Shown here piece by piece: positions 1-7,762 of a stretch of DNA of 64,000 nt (the stretch's first letter is position 1; each line of letters begins with the position of its first letter). The stretch comes from Prevotella sp. (lineage in GTDB: Bacteria; Bacteroidota; Bacteroidia; Bacteroidales; Bacteroidaceae): the NCBI GenBank assembly GCA_017417465.1, contig JAFPZD010000107.1, positions 1 to 64,000 of the forward strand, given 5' to 3'. Both the position numbers and the translations under genes were made by a program. The notes under the pieces were generated by a model. The model was not told the DNA's origin. It worked only from the letters and a program-made list of their open reading frames with translations, and ran no database searches.

Positions 1-138
1 ATTCAACCCTTGTCGCGTACCTACGGCACGCTCGCTACCCCAGCCCTGTGTACCAGCCATTAAAATGGCTGGCTACCATTGTCTGATGCCTACGGCATCG
101 GCTGTGCAGAACTTACGCAAAACTTGCGAAACTTGAAT
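1..138. repeat. MITE-like composite hairpin element, copy 1 (left end cut by window)
   Basis: A string of short hairpins whose loops all read CCTACGG or the reverse: GATGCC/GGCATC, CGTACC/GGCACG and AGCCATT/AATGGCT. It ends at 123-138 with CTTGCGAAACTTGAAT. The same end and the same hairpins recur at 7442-7696, 12297-12410 and about 27181-27676. The element overlaps the 3' end of the small minus-strand ORF at 73-411. No transposase is linked, so it looks non-autonomous; mobility is inferred from the repeated copies. Confidence 0.7.
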
Positions 139-411
139 AATATAAGTCTTGACTTGACGTTCTGAAAGAGCGACTTGCTTACCTATCTCGGCAGCATTAA
201 AACCACGATGCGCATGAATGACATCAAATACTGCAATGGCTTTTTCGGACAATTCCGGGAACTTATCGTGCAGTTTATCGTGCAGTTTATCGTGCAGTTT
301 ATCGTGCAGTTTATCGTGCAGTTTATCGTGCAGTTTATCGTGCAGTTTTCCCTGCAATGGCGCCCCCTGATGGGCCTCGGCACTTACTGTGAATGGTGGT
401 ATATACATCAT
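73..411 (-). CDS. small winged-helix protein with DKLH tandem repeats
   Basis: A 112-residue ORF. After a short N-terminus it has seven LHDK tetrapeptides (residues about 22-50), encoded by a perfect 12-bp DNA repeat, then a winged-helix segment (ELSEKAIAVFDVIHAHRG, then AEIGKQVALSERQVKTYI). This resembles the C-terminal tail of AlbA-type (Schlafen-like) ATP-binding proteins, which often carry DKL repeats before a helix-turn-helix; the N-terminal domain is missing here. An in-frame stop lies just upstream of the ATG, and a Bacteroidetes promoter at 504-535 points at it. Its last residues are encoded by the hairpin element 1-138, so the natural C-terminus has probably been replaced. It could be a DNA-binding protein or a decaying fragment. 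Confidence 0.5.
   Translation of the reverse strand: MMYIPPFTVSAEAHQGAPLQGKLHDKLHDKLHDKLHDKLHDKLHDKLHDKFPELSEKAIAVFDVIHAHRGFNAAEIGKQVALSERQVKTYIIQVSQVLRKFCTADAVGIRQW
262..357. repeat. 12-bp tandem repeat, seven units
   Basis: Unit TTTATCGTGCAG on the plus strand, repeated seven times from 262 to 345 (first unit one base different), followed by a degenerate eighth copy. The period is a multiple of three, so on the minus strand it encodes (DKLH)n and changes in copy number would keep the reading frame. Confidence 0.95.
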
Positions 412-503
412 CAGCCTTTACTTATCTTAAATCCAATCCTGCGAGCGTCTCGCGGATGCCAGCCTCCAGACGATGGTGGCGTACGCTACAAAGTGGGTTG
501 GTG

Positions 504-535
504 CAAAGGTACGAAGAAATTTTGGAATGGACAAG
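504..535 (-). promoter_or_regulatory. promoter of the winged-helix ORF
   Basis: On the minus strand a TACCTTTG -7 box (504-511) and a CTTG -33 box (532-535) are 20 bases apart, matching the Bacteroidetes housekeeping promoter. The predicted leader to the ATG at 411 is about 85 nt. Confidence 0.65.
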
Positions 536-571
536 AAAATGGAGGGGAAAGTCGTTTCTGGTCGTAAAAGG

Positions 572-642
572 GGCGTTAGGGCTGCTTATTAAGGCGTTAG
601 AACTGCTTATTAAGGCCTTAGAACTGCTTATGGGGCGTTAGG
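572..642. repeat. 21-bp tandem array, three units plus a part
   Basis: Units start at 572, 593 and 614 and share GGCGTTAGAACTGCTTATT with small changes; a partial fourth begins at 635. The 21-bp spacing and the AACTGC core recall the array at 49446-49529. No gene is visible here: the short plus-strand ORF crossing it is only the repeat read in frame. Confidence 0.85.
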
Positions 643-757
643 AGGACACGGCGGTCCGAAGGCGGCGAAGGGAAATTATTCAGGTCAGGAAAGGCGTTTC
701 CTGTCTGATTGAAAGGGGGGTAGCGCAGTCAGGATGATATAGGTAATAAGATAAGAT

Positions 758-923
758 GGATACAGAATACAGAATACAGTTTTCTCAGCGGAGCATGCAA
801 AGGATGAAAAGAGGCGAATTCTAAAAAATATTATAAATATATTAAAATATATTATATATTATAATTTTTTGCGCCGGGTTTGGAGGGTACACATGAGAAA
901 ACTGTATTCTGTATTCTGTATCC
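758..923. repeat. 166-bp inverted-repeat element with 30-bp perfect arms
   Basis: The arm at 758-787 (starting GGATACAGAATACAGAATAC) is the exact reverse complement of 894-923. The 106 bases between are AT-rich and non-coding. This is the usual architecture of a MITE or a long foldback; no clear target-site duplication is visible. Confidence 0.85.
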
Positions 924-1065
924 ACGATGTGCTTCCGAGTGTAATTTTTGCAATATACACACGCTCAGTTAAGACACAAATTGAGCCATAAAAAATTTTC
1001 AACTCACTTATAATCAATATGTTACAAGTTGTTAACGTCTTTTAACCCGGATATTTGCCTTAAAA

Positions 1066-1096
1066 TTTGGTTTGAAAGGATTTTTTTGTACCTTTG
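1066..1096 (+). promoter_or_regulatory. promoter of the HU-like gene
   Basis: TTTG (1066-1069), a 19-base spacer, then TACCTTTG (1089-1096). Transcription would start near 1103, giving an unusually long leader of about 290 nt made of simple repeats before the ATG at 1393. Confidence 0.75.
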
Positions 1097-1110
1097 TAGG
1101 TGAAAAGTGG

Positions 1111-1385
1111 AGGAGTTCTTTAGGAGTAAAGGAGTAAAGGAGTAAAAGGAGTAAAGGAGTAAAGTAGTAAAGTTGAATAGAGCGGCCGCTTCGCATGCGA
1201 AAAATATCTTCACTTAGCTTGTGAAAGTTGAGTGAAAACACACCTCAAACCTCAAAAACTAAACCTCAAAACTAACCTAAATCTCAAATCTCAATTCTCA
1301 AATCAAAGTAAATCTCAAACCTCAAACCTCAAACCAACCAATAATCTAATATCAAAATCTCAAATCTTAAATCTCAAATCTAAAA
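1111..1385. repeat. low-complexity leader of the HU-like gene
   Basis: Two simple arrays follow each other: a 9-base AGGAGTAAA array (about 1111-1172) and a run of CTCAAATCTCAAACCTC-like words (about 1241-1385). Similar words recur at 7269-7398 and 31155-31227. The purine-rich first array resembles repeated Shine-Dalgarno sequences but has no start codons in phase with it. Confidence 0.8.
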
Positions 1386-1392
1386 AAACATT

Positions 1393-1884
1393 ATGGCATT
1401 AAAAGACAAGATTCAGATGCGCTACAACGTAGTGCAGGCCAACGCTCAGGAAGGCCCTTATCCTAATGAGAAATGGTACGCCCGCGTAAAGCGTAATGGC
1501 ACGCTGAGCCTGCGCGGCCTGGCAAACCACATCGCTGAGCACGGCTCGATCTACACGCTCGACGTGATCTACGGCGTACTGGTGAAGTTCTCCACGTGCA
1601 TGAAGGAGCTCATCGAGCAGGGCGTTGCCGTGAAGCTCGACACGCTGGGCACGTTCTACCCGTCGTTCGAGAGCGAGGGCGCCGTGAGTGCCGAGGACTA
1701 CGACATTACCACGATGCTCAAGGGCGTCCACCTGCGCTTCCTGCCCGATTCGAGCGCCACGGACAACATCACCAGCCGTGAGCTGATGAAGCGCATGTCG
1801 TTCACGCGCGAGGCCGACATCGACAAGCACAAGAAGGTGGTGAAGTACTACCAGTACACGCCAGGCGACGGAGAGGAGGGGTAA
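1393..1884 (+). CDS. HU-related DNA-binding protein (Bacteroidetes histone-like family)
   Basis: A 163-residue basic protein of the HU-related family restricted to Bacteroidetes: a central HU-like core (TLSLRGLANHIAEHGS through LDTLGTFYPSFESEG, about residues 36-95) with N- and C-terminal extensions. It is expected to bind and bend DNA in the nucleoid. These genes are commonly followed by a smalltalk micro-protein and an N-acetylmuramoyl-L-alanine amidase; here smalltalk follows at 2186 but the amidase is absent. The start ATG is preceded by a long repeat leader with its own promoter. Confidence 0.9.
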   Translation: MALKDKIQMRYNVVQANAQEGPYPNEKWYARVKRNGTLSLRGLANHIAEHGSIYTLDVIYGVLVKFSTCMKELIEQGVAVKLDTLGTFYPSFESEGAVSAEDYDITTMLKGVHLRFLPDSSATDNITSRELMKRMSFTREADIDKHKKVVKYYQYTPGDGEEG

Positions 1885-1906
1885 AGCCCCCTCCAACCTC
1901 CCCCTT

Positions 1907-2205
1907 GGGGGAGGCTCTCTTTAGTTACCACCAAACCTGAACGACCATGAAAAACAACAAGGAACTGGGGGAGGCTCTCTTAAGTTACCACCAAACCTGA
2001 ACGACCATGAAAAACAACAAGGAGCAGGGGGAGGCTCTCTTTAGTTACCACCAAACCTGAACGACCATGAAAGCAACAAGGAGCAGGGGGAGGCTCTCTT
2101 TAGTTACCACCAAACCTGAACGACCATGAAAAACAACAAGGAGCAGGGGGAGGCCTTCTTTAGTTATCACTAAACCTGAACAACCATGAAAAACAACAAG
2201 GAGAT
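1907..2205. repeat. 60-bp tandem duplication of the smalltalk start region
   Basis: About five copies of a 60-bp unit, each with a start codon in the context CGACCATGAAAAACAACAAG. The starts lie at 1947, 2007, 2067, 2126 and 2186. Copies 1, 2 and 4 encode 15-17-residue peptides beginning MKNNKE and ending at TGA or TAA; copy 3 has lost one base, so its frame differs; the last copy continues into the full smalltalk gene. A GC-rich palindrome (1897-1914) precedes the array. Confidence 0.95.
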
Positions 2206-2299
2206 GTGGAGGACGATTCTCCAGATGCTGATCTCGATTCTGACGGCTGCGCTGACGGCCATGGGCACGACGAGCTGCCTGGGCCACGGACCGTTTTAG
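2186..2299 (+). CDS. smalltalk family micro-protein
   Basis: A 37-residue ORF. It starts MKNNKEMWRTILQ, has a hydrophobic stretch (ISILTAALTAMGTTSC) and ends LGHGPF. This matches the smalltalk family: very short Bacteroidetes proteins, often next to HU-like genes, with a pattern of a few polar residues, an aliphatic helix and a TSC motif. The function is unknown; the helix suggests a membrane micro-protein. It is too short for usual gene callers. The first six codons are copied upstream in the 60-bp array, so ribosomes meet decoy starts before the true one. Confidence 0.8.
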   Translation: MKNNKEMWRTILQMLISILTAALTAMGTTSCLGHGPF

Positions 2300-2310
2300 C
2301 GCAGGGGCTT

Positions 2311-2357
2311 CAACGAAGGGGAGTCTGAGCGTGAAGACTTCTGGCTCCCCTTTGTTG
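2311..2357 (+). terminator. stem-loop after smalltalk
   Basis: Arms CAACGAAGGGGAG (2311-2323) and CTCCCCTTTGTTG (2345-2357) pair with one mismatch around a 21-base loop. There is only a short T stretch, so it may be a weak terminator or a 3'-end stabiliser. Confidence 0.55.
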
Positions 2358-2482
2358 AGTATTCGGGGGTGCGAAGGTGCGGGGGTACGGAGGTGCGGGG
2401 GTACGAGGATAGTTCTTGCGCTAAAGAGATGATGGACACTTGGCACAAAATGATGCAGCGGTGGTTTTTTCGCAGAATAAAT

Positions 2483-2513
2483 TTTGCCGTTCCAGAAAAA
2501 CTTCGTACCTTTG
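2483..2513 (+). promoter_or_regulatory. promoter of the aminotransferase gene
   Basis: TTTG (2483-2486), a 19-base spacer and TACCTTTG (2506-2513). The predicted start is near 2520, so the ATG at 2540 is used and upstream in-frame ATGs back to 2369 lie outside the transcript. Confidence 0.8.
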
Positions 2514-2539
2514 CAGCAAGATTGCGAAACAGCATCATT

Positions 2540-3880
2540 ATGGTTCACGAAACTATACAAACTATGAAACAAACACCTATCAAGCAAGAGATTGTCGACC
2601 GTCTGGTGGCCGACTTAGGTATCAAGGACTTCGCCAAGGCCACCATCCGCGAGGTGAAGCAGGTAGCTGCGAAAGCCGAACAGGAGAGCGGCGTGGAGTA
2701 TATCAAGATGGAGATGGGCATCCCTGGCCTGCCTGCCGCCAAGGTCGGCGTCGACGCGCAAGTCAAGGCGCTGCAAGACGGCATCGCCTCGATGTACCCC
2801 GACATTCAGGGCTATCCGGAGCTGAAGAAGCAGGCCTCACGCTTCGTCAAGGCTTTCATCAATGTGGACGTCAAACCCGAAGGCTGCGTGCCCGTGGTAG
2901 GCTCGATGCAGGGTGCTTTCGCCTCGTTCCTCACCTGCTCGCAAGCCGACAAGAGGAAGGACACCGTGCTGTTTATCGACCCTGGCTTCCCAGTGCAGAA
3001 GATGCAGCTGCAGGTGCAGGGCGTGAAGTACGAGACCTTCGACGTCTACGACTACCGTGGCGAGAAGCTCCGCGAGAAAGTAGAGAGCTACCTGAAGGGC
3101 GGCAACATCTGCGCCATCATCTACTCGAACCCCAACAACCCGTCGTGGATCTGCTTCACCGACGAGGAGCTGCGCATCATCGGCGAGCTGGCCACGAAGT
3201 ACGACACCATCATCCTGGAAGACCTCGCCTACTTCGCCATGGACTTCCGCCAGGATCTCAGCGTGCCCTTTGAGCCGCCCTACCAACCCAGTGTGGCCCA
3301 CTATACCGACAACTACATGCTGCTCATCAGCGGTTCGAAGGCTTTCAGCTATGCCGGCGAGCGCATTGGCGTGGTGTGCATCTCTGACAAGCTGTTCCAC
3401 CGCCACTACCCCGACTTGGCCGCCCGCTACGAGGGCCTGCCCTTCGGTCTGGTGTTCTCCACGCGCATGCTCTATGCCCTCAGCAGCGGCACAAGCCACT
3501 CGGCACAGTATGCGATGGCTGCGATGATGCGTGCCGCCTGCGACGGCGAATACCGTTTCCGCGACGACATCAAGGTCTACGGCGAGCGCGCCCACAAGCT
3601 GAAGGAGATCTTCCTGCGCCACAACTTCTACGTGGTGTACGACAAGGACCTCGACCAGCCCATTGCCGACGGCTTCTACTTCACCATCGGCTATCCGGGC
3701 ATGACGAGCGGCGAGCTGGCGCGTAACCTGATGTACTACGGCGTGTCGGCCATCTGCCTTGTCACCACTGGCTCGCATCAAGAAGGTTTGCGCGTGTGTA
3801 CCTCGTTTATAGAAGACCACCAGTACGCCCAGCTCGACGAGCGCATGGCCATCTTTGCTGAGAACTTCCCCGTCAGGTGA
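2540..3880 (+). CDS. PLP-dependent aminotransferase, class I/II
   Basis: A 446-residue fold-type I aminotransferase. The pyridoxal phosphate lysine lies in SGSKAFSYAGERIG (about residue 267), and the cofactor/substrate asparagines in YSNPNNPSW (about residues 197-200). It should exchange an amino group between an amino acid and a 2-oxo acid in the cytoplasm; the substrate cannot be read from sequence. Its neighbours (sodium symporter, two aryl-CoA ligases, ACT protein) favour an aromatic or branched substrate. Start chosen from the promoter at 2483-2513; an alternative ATG is 2561. The gene has its own transcript, since a long AT-rich gap and another promoter separate it from the symporter. 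Confidence 0.85.
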   Translation: MVHETIQTMKQTPIKQEIVDRLVADLGIKDFAKATIREVKQVAAKAEQESGVEYIKMEMGIPGLPAAKVGVDAQVKALQDGIASMYPDIQGYPELKKQASRFVKAFINVDVKPEGCVPVVGSMQGAFASFLTCSQADKRKDTVLFIDPGFPVQKMQLQVQGVKYETFDVYDYRGEKLREKVESYLKGGNICAIIYSNPNNPSWICFTDEELRIIGELATKYDTIILEDLAYFAMDFRQDLSVPFEPPYQPSVAHYTDNYMLLISGSKAFSYAGERIGVVCISDKLFHRHYPDLAARYEGLPFGLVFSTRMLYALSSGTSHSAQYAMAAMMRAACDGEYRFRDDIKVYGERAHKLKEIFLRHNFYVVYDKDLDQPIADGFYFTIGYPGMTSGELARNLMYYGVSAICLVTTGSHQEGLRVCTSFIEDHQYAQLDERMAIFAENFPVR

Positions 3881-3937
3881 TTTTTCTATTAACAACGCAT
3901 TATAATTGATTTAGTAGAAATTAAAAAATAACTTGGT

Positions 3938-4241
3938 ATTGTATTGAAAGAAATCGGCAAGAATTAGAAAGAATCATTTCCAACAATGAGAAGAAATTCC
4001 GACCTTATGGTTGAAATGAACAGGAAATGTTTGTGTTGGAAACGAATTGTCCCAATTGAAAACTAATTTTATTTAATTGTTTCAACAAGGCCACATTCGT
4101 GGCCAAAATTAAAAACAAATTAAATAAATTCGTTTCAAAAAAAGACTCGTTTCTCAACAATGAGAAAAAAAATATTTCTTCTAATTTCTGAATGTAATTA
4201 TTTTCTAATTGTTGCCAATTTCTTTCATTGAGAATAGTAGC
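3938..4241. repeat. AT-rich imperfect palindrome of about 300 bp flanked by an 8-bp direct repeat
   Basis: This fills most of the 536-base gap 3881-4416. Outer arms 3943-3971 and 4201-4229 are imperfect reverse complements (AATGAAAGAAATTGGCAA-like); inner arms share GAAACGAATT/AATTCGTTTC and TTTATTTAATT/AATTAAATAAA; the centre is a GGCCAC-ATTC-GTGGCC hairpin. AACTTGGT occurs just outside both ends (3930-3937 and 4242-4249), as a target-site duplication would. No gene is visible inside. Confidence 0.65.
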
Positions 4242-4340
4242 AACTTGGTTTTTTATTATTTGTATAAAAGGCTCCGCCGTTCCAAATTGCTTGTTTTTGA
4301 CCCTTTTTTACAGGAAAACTGAAAGATTTTAGGCCGATTA

Positions 4341-4372
4341 TTTGGCAGTTTGCATTTTTTAATGTACTTTTG
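4341..4372 (+). promoter_or_regulatory. promoter of the sodium symporter gene
   Basis: TTTG (4341-4344), a 20-base spacer and TACTTTTG (4365-4372), 45 bases before the ATG. Confidence 0.75.
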
Positions 4373-4416
4373 CACGCTGAAAGCAAACAGTTTTAAGGTA
4401 AAAAGATAAAAGAACA

Positions 4417-5943
4417 ATGATTGTCAAAATTCTATTGACGCTGGTTTTCCTTGTCATGGTTGTGGCGGTAGGCATCTACTCGCGCAAGCAGGCCAGCAGT
4501 GTTGACGGCTTTGTGCTCGGCGGACGCGCCGTGGGCCCGTGGCTCTCGGCCTTTGCCTATGGCACGAGCTACTTCTCCGCCGTGGTCTTCGTGGGCTACG
4601 CTGGACAGTTCGGATGGAAATACGGTTTGTCGTCGGCATGGATCGGCATTGGCAACGCCGTGATTGGCTCGCTGCTGGCGTGGCTTGTGCTGGGACGGCG
4701 CACGAAGCTGATGACGCAGCACATTGAGAGTCGCACGATGCCCGACTTCTTTGGCACGCGCTTTGCCAGCCAAGGTCTGCGCGTGATGGCCTCGATCATT
4801 GCCTTCGTGTTCCTGATACCTTATACGGCGGGTGTCTACAAAGGCATCTCGACACTCTTCGAGATGGGCTTTGGCATCAGCTACGAGTACTGCGTGGTGC
4901 TGATGGCACTGCTGACGGCCGTCTACGTCATTCTCGGCGGCTACAAGGCGACGGCCATCAACGACTTCTTCCAGGGCGTCATCATGCTCTTTGGCATCGT
5001 CATCGTCATTGCTGCCGTGCTCAACACACAGGGCGGACTGGCCGCTGCCGTGGGGAAGATGTCAGAGCTGCCTGTCGACGGCACTCAGGAGACAGCAGGA
5101 CAGCTGACGTCGCTCTTCGGCCCTGACCCGTGGAGCCTGCTGGGCGTGGTGGTGCTGACGTCTTTAGGGACGTGGGGCCTGCCGCAGATGGTGGGCAAAT
5201 TCTACTCCATCACCGACGAGAAAGCCATCCGCCGTGGCACGGTCATCTCGACGCTCTTCGCCTTTGTCGTCGCTGGTGGCTGCTACTTCCTCGGTGGTTT
5301 CGGACGCCTATTCGGCACGCCACCGACGCTGCCCAACGGCCGCCTGGACTTTGACGCCATCGTGCCTTCGATGCTGGCCACGCTGCCCGACATCCTGATA
5401 GCCCTTGTGGTGCTGCTGGTGCTGTCGGCCTCGATGTCGACACTGGCATCGCTGGTGCTCACGTCGTCGTCGACGATGACGCTCGACCTTATCTATCGCG
5501 ACAAGAAGTCGGAGCCTGGTGAGGTGACGGAGGGTAGCATCGACGACATGGTGGCCGAGCACATCGAGCGCCGCAAGGTGGTGGTGATGCGCGTGCTGAT
5601 CGTGTTCTTCATCGTCATTTCGCTGATGATAGCCTTGAACCCACCCACATTCATCGCCCAGCTGATGGGCATCTCGTGGGGCGCCCTGGCTGGTGCGTTC
5701 CTCGCGCCGTTCATGCTGGGCCTCTACTGGCGTGGGACGACGACTGCCGCCGTTTGGGCATGCTTCGCATGGGGCGTGGGTCTTACCGTTATTAACATGA
5801 TGCTGGGCAACCCCATCAACCCTGTGAACTGCGGCGCCATCGCGATGGTCGGCGGCTTCCCCGTGGTGTGGCTTGTCAGCCTCTTTACGCCACGTCTGTC
5901 CCACCAGTTGGTGGAGCGCATCTTCGACTGCTATAAGAAATAA
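4417..5943 (+). CDS. sodium:solute symporter (SSS family)
   Basis: A 508-residue, very hydrophobic protein with about 13 membrane helices. It begins with an N-terminal helix followed by the SSS-type motif GFVLGGRAVGPWLSAFAYGTSYFSA (residues about 31-55). Members couple sodium entry to uptake of proline, pantothenate, sugars or carboxylic acids. The next gene starts 18 bases downstream and is a phenylacetate-CoA ligase, so import of an aromatic acid for CoA activation is a reasonable inference, not shown by the sequence. Lys/Glu-rich loop residues about 365-390 are cytoplasmic. Confidence 0.85.
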   Translation: MIVKILLTLVFLVMVVAVGIYSRKQASSVDGFVLGGRAVGPWLSAFAYGTSYFSAVVFVGYAGQFGWKYGLSSAWIGIGNAVIGSLLAWLVLGRRTKLMTQHIESRTMPDFFGTRFASQGLRVMASIIAFVFLIPYTAGVYKGISTLFEMGFGISYEYCVVLMALLTAVYVILGGYKATAINDFFQGVIMLFGIVIVIAAVLNTQGGLAAAVGKMSELPVDGTQETAGQLTSLFGPDPWSLLGVVVLTSLGTWGLPQMVGKFYSITDEKAIRRGTVISTLFAFVVAGGCYFLGGFGRLFGTPPTLPNGRLDFDAIVPSMLATLPDILIALVVLLVLSASMSTLASLVLTSSSTMTLDLIYRDKKSEPGEVTEGSIDDMVAEHIERRKVVVMRVLIVFFIVISLMIALNPPTFIAQLMGISWGALAGAFLAPFMLGLYWRGTTTAAVWACFAWGVGLTVINMMLGNPINPVNCGAIAMVGGFPVVWLVSLFTPRLSHQLVERIFDCYKK

Positions 5944-5961
5944 ATACCAAAACGCTAGACT

Positions 5962-7269
5962 ATGATTTGGAATCCAAACAAAGAGTGCATGAGCCGCGAC
6001 GAGATGAGCGCGCTCCAGGGCAAGCGGCTCCACAAGACTGTGGAGTACGTCTACCACAACGTGCCATTCTACAGGCACAAGCTACAGGAGCTGGATATCC
6101 GTCCTGACGACATCCAGACAATCGAGGACATCCGCAAGCTGCCCTTTACCACAAAGAAAGACCTACGCGACAACTACCCCTTCGGCCTGCAAGCCGCTCC
6201 GAAGAGTGAGATCATACGCGTGCACGCCTCCAGCGGCACCACGGGCAACCCCACCATCGTCGGCTATACGCGCAAGGACATTGGCGTCTGGAGCGAGTGT
6301 ATGGCGCGCTGCCTGACGGCCTACGGCATCACGCGCGACGACACGTTCTCAGTCAGCTACGGCTACGGCCTTTTCACGGGTGGCCTTGGTGCCCACTACG
6401 GTGTCGAGCACCTTGGAGCAGCCGTCATCCCTGCTGGCACGGGCAACACGGAGAAGCACCTGAAGCTCATCCGCGACCTTGGCATCACTGGCCTTGCCTG
6501 CACCCCCAGCTACGCCCTCTACCTGGCTGAAACGATGGACAAGATGGGCATCACCAAAGACCAGATACGCCTGCGTGTGGGAGCCTTTGGCGCAGAGCCG
6601 TGGACGGAGAGCATGCGTAAGGAGATAGAAGAGCGCCTCGGCCTGAAAGGCTACAACCTCTACGGCCTGTCAGAGGTGATGGGTCCCAGCGTCAGCTACG
6701 AGTGTGAGTGCCAGCACGGTTCGCACATCTGCGAAGACCATTTCTACCCAGAGATCATCGACCCTGTCACCCTTGAGCCGCTGCCAGCTGGACAGACGGG
6801 CGAGCTCGTCTTTACAACGCTGACGAAGGAGGGCATGCCCGTGCTGCGCTATCGCACGCGCGATCTCTGCTCGCTGCTGCCAGGAACCTGCGAATGTGGT
6901 CGTACGGCTGTCCGTATGTCGCGCATCGAGGGTCGCAGCGACGACATGCTCATCATCCGTGGCATCAACGTGTTCCCCTCGCAGGTGGAGAGCGTCGTGC
7001 TCTCGATGCCAGAGTTCGCGCCACACTACATGCTCATCGTCGACCGCGTGAACAACCTCGACACCCTGCAGGTACAGGTGGAGCTGCGACAGGAGCACCT
7101 TACCAGCACCTTCGACACGCCAGCCGCCGTCGATGCACTGGAGAAGAAGCTCGCCTCGCGCCTGAAGAGCGTGCTCAGCATCGCCGCCAAGGTGCAGCTG
7201 AAAGCGCCTGGCGCCATCGAGCGCTCGCAGGGAAAGAGCGCCCACGTCATTGACAAGAGGAAACTGTGA
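5962..7269 (+). CDS. paaK: phenylacetate-CoA ligase, paralogue 1
   Basis: A 435-residue AMP-forming acid-CoA ligase of the PaaK type, which activates phenylacetate or related aryl acids with ATP and CoA. Seen: the ATP-binding loop SSGTTGNPT (residues 90-98), the adenylate motif YNLYGLSEVMGP, the hinge region YRTRDL and GRSDDMLIIRGINVFPSQ, and cysteine-rich patches (ECECQHGSHIC, CECG) that may hold a metal. It lies 18 bases behind the symporter, so the two are co-transcribed. A second paralogue follows at 7763, separated by repeats. In anaerobic gut bacteria such ligases pair with indolepyruvate oxidoreductase, not present in this window. Confidence 0.9.
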   Translation: MIWNPNKECMSRDEMSALQGKRLHKTVEYVYHNVPFYRHKLQELDIRPDDIQTIEDIRKLPFTTKKDLRDNYPFGLQAAPKSEIIRVHASSGTTGNPTIVGYTRKDIGVWSECMARCLTAYGITRDDTFSVSYGYGLFTGGLGAHYGVEHLGAAVIPAGTGNTEKHLKLIRDLGITGLACTPSYALYLAETMDKMGITKDQIRLRVGAFGAEPWTESMRKEIEERLGLKGYNLYGLSEVMGPSVSYECECQHGSHICEDHFYPEIIDPVTLEPLPAGQTGELVFTTLTKEGMPVLRYRTRDLCSLLPGTCECGRTAVRMSRIEGRSDDMLIIRGINVFPSQVESVVLSMPEFAPHYMLIVDRVNNLDTLQVQVELRQEHLTSTFDTPAAVDALEKKLASRLKSVLSIAAKVQLKAPGAIERSQGKSAHVIDKRKL

Positions 7270-7398
7270 TTAAGGAGTAAAGGAGTAAGGAGTATAGGAG
7301 TAAAGGAGTAAAAAGTAGTAAGAAGTAGTAAAAAGTAGTAAGAAATAGTAAGAAATAGCAAGAAATAGTAAGAAATAGTAAGAAGTAGTAAGAAGTCG
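7269..7398. repeat. AGTAAGAAGT decameric array
   Basis: After the paaK stop, AGGAGTAAA words give way to about ten near-copies of a 10-base AGTAAGAAAT unit. On the minus strand this is a pyrimidine-rich simple array. No function or ORF is supported. Confidence 0.85.
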
Positions 7399-7441
7399 AT
7401 AGACTTGACGCTACGATACACCTTTGAGGACTATGCTAATG

Positions 7442-7696
7442 ATTCAAGTACTGCAAGCTAAGGAAACTATGCGCAGCCAGCCCCGTAGGGGCGTGACAGT
7501 GGTAGCCAGCCATTTCAATGGCTGGTATAAAGGGACGGTAGAAATGCGTGCCTTTAGGTACGCGACAGCATCCAACCCTTGTCGCGTACCTACGGCACGC
7601 TCGTTACCCCAGCCCTGTGTACCAGCCATTAAAATGGCTGGCTACCATTGTCTGATGCCTACGGCATCGGTTGCGCAGAACTTGCGGAACTTGAAT
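7442..7696. repeat. MITE-like composite hairpin element, copy 2 (complete)
   Basis: The most complete copy: 255 bp with terminal inverted repeats ATTCAAGTACTGCAAG (7442-7457) and CTTGCGGAACTTGAAT (7681-7696). Inside are successive hairpins with CCTACGG or CCGTAGG tips (GCCCC/GGGGC, GTGCC/GGTAC, GATGCC/GGCATC) plus AGCCATT/AATGGCT stems. CTAATG lies immediately outside both ends (7436-7441 and 7698-7703), a possible target duplication. It separates the two paaK paralogues. Confidence 0.8.
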
Positions 7697-7762
7697 ACTA
7701 ATGACCTCTAACTCCTTATAACCACCTCTAACTACCTCTAACAACAATAATTACCATCAATA

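Noticed and set aside
393-641. 82-codon plus-strand frame
   Set aside because: Its C-terminal KALELLIKALELL repeat is just the 21-bp array; no promoter points into it.
1111-1172. Repeated Shine-Dalgarno sequences (AGGAG words)
   Set aside because: No start codons follow them, and the same words appear downstream of genes at 7269-7300; a simple repeat is the better explanation.
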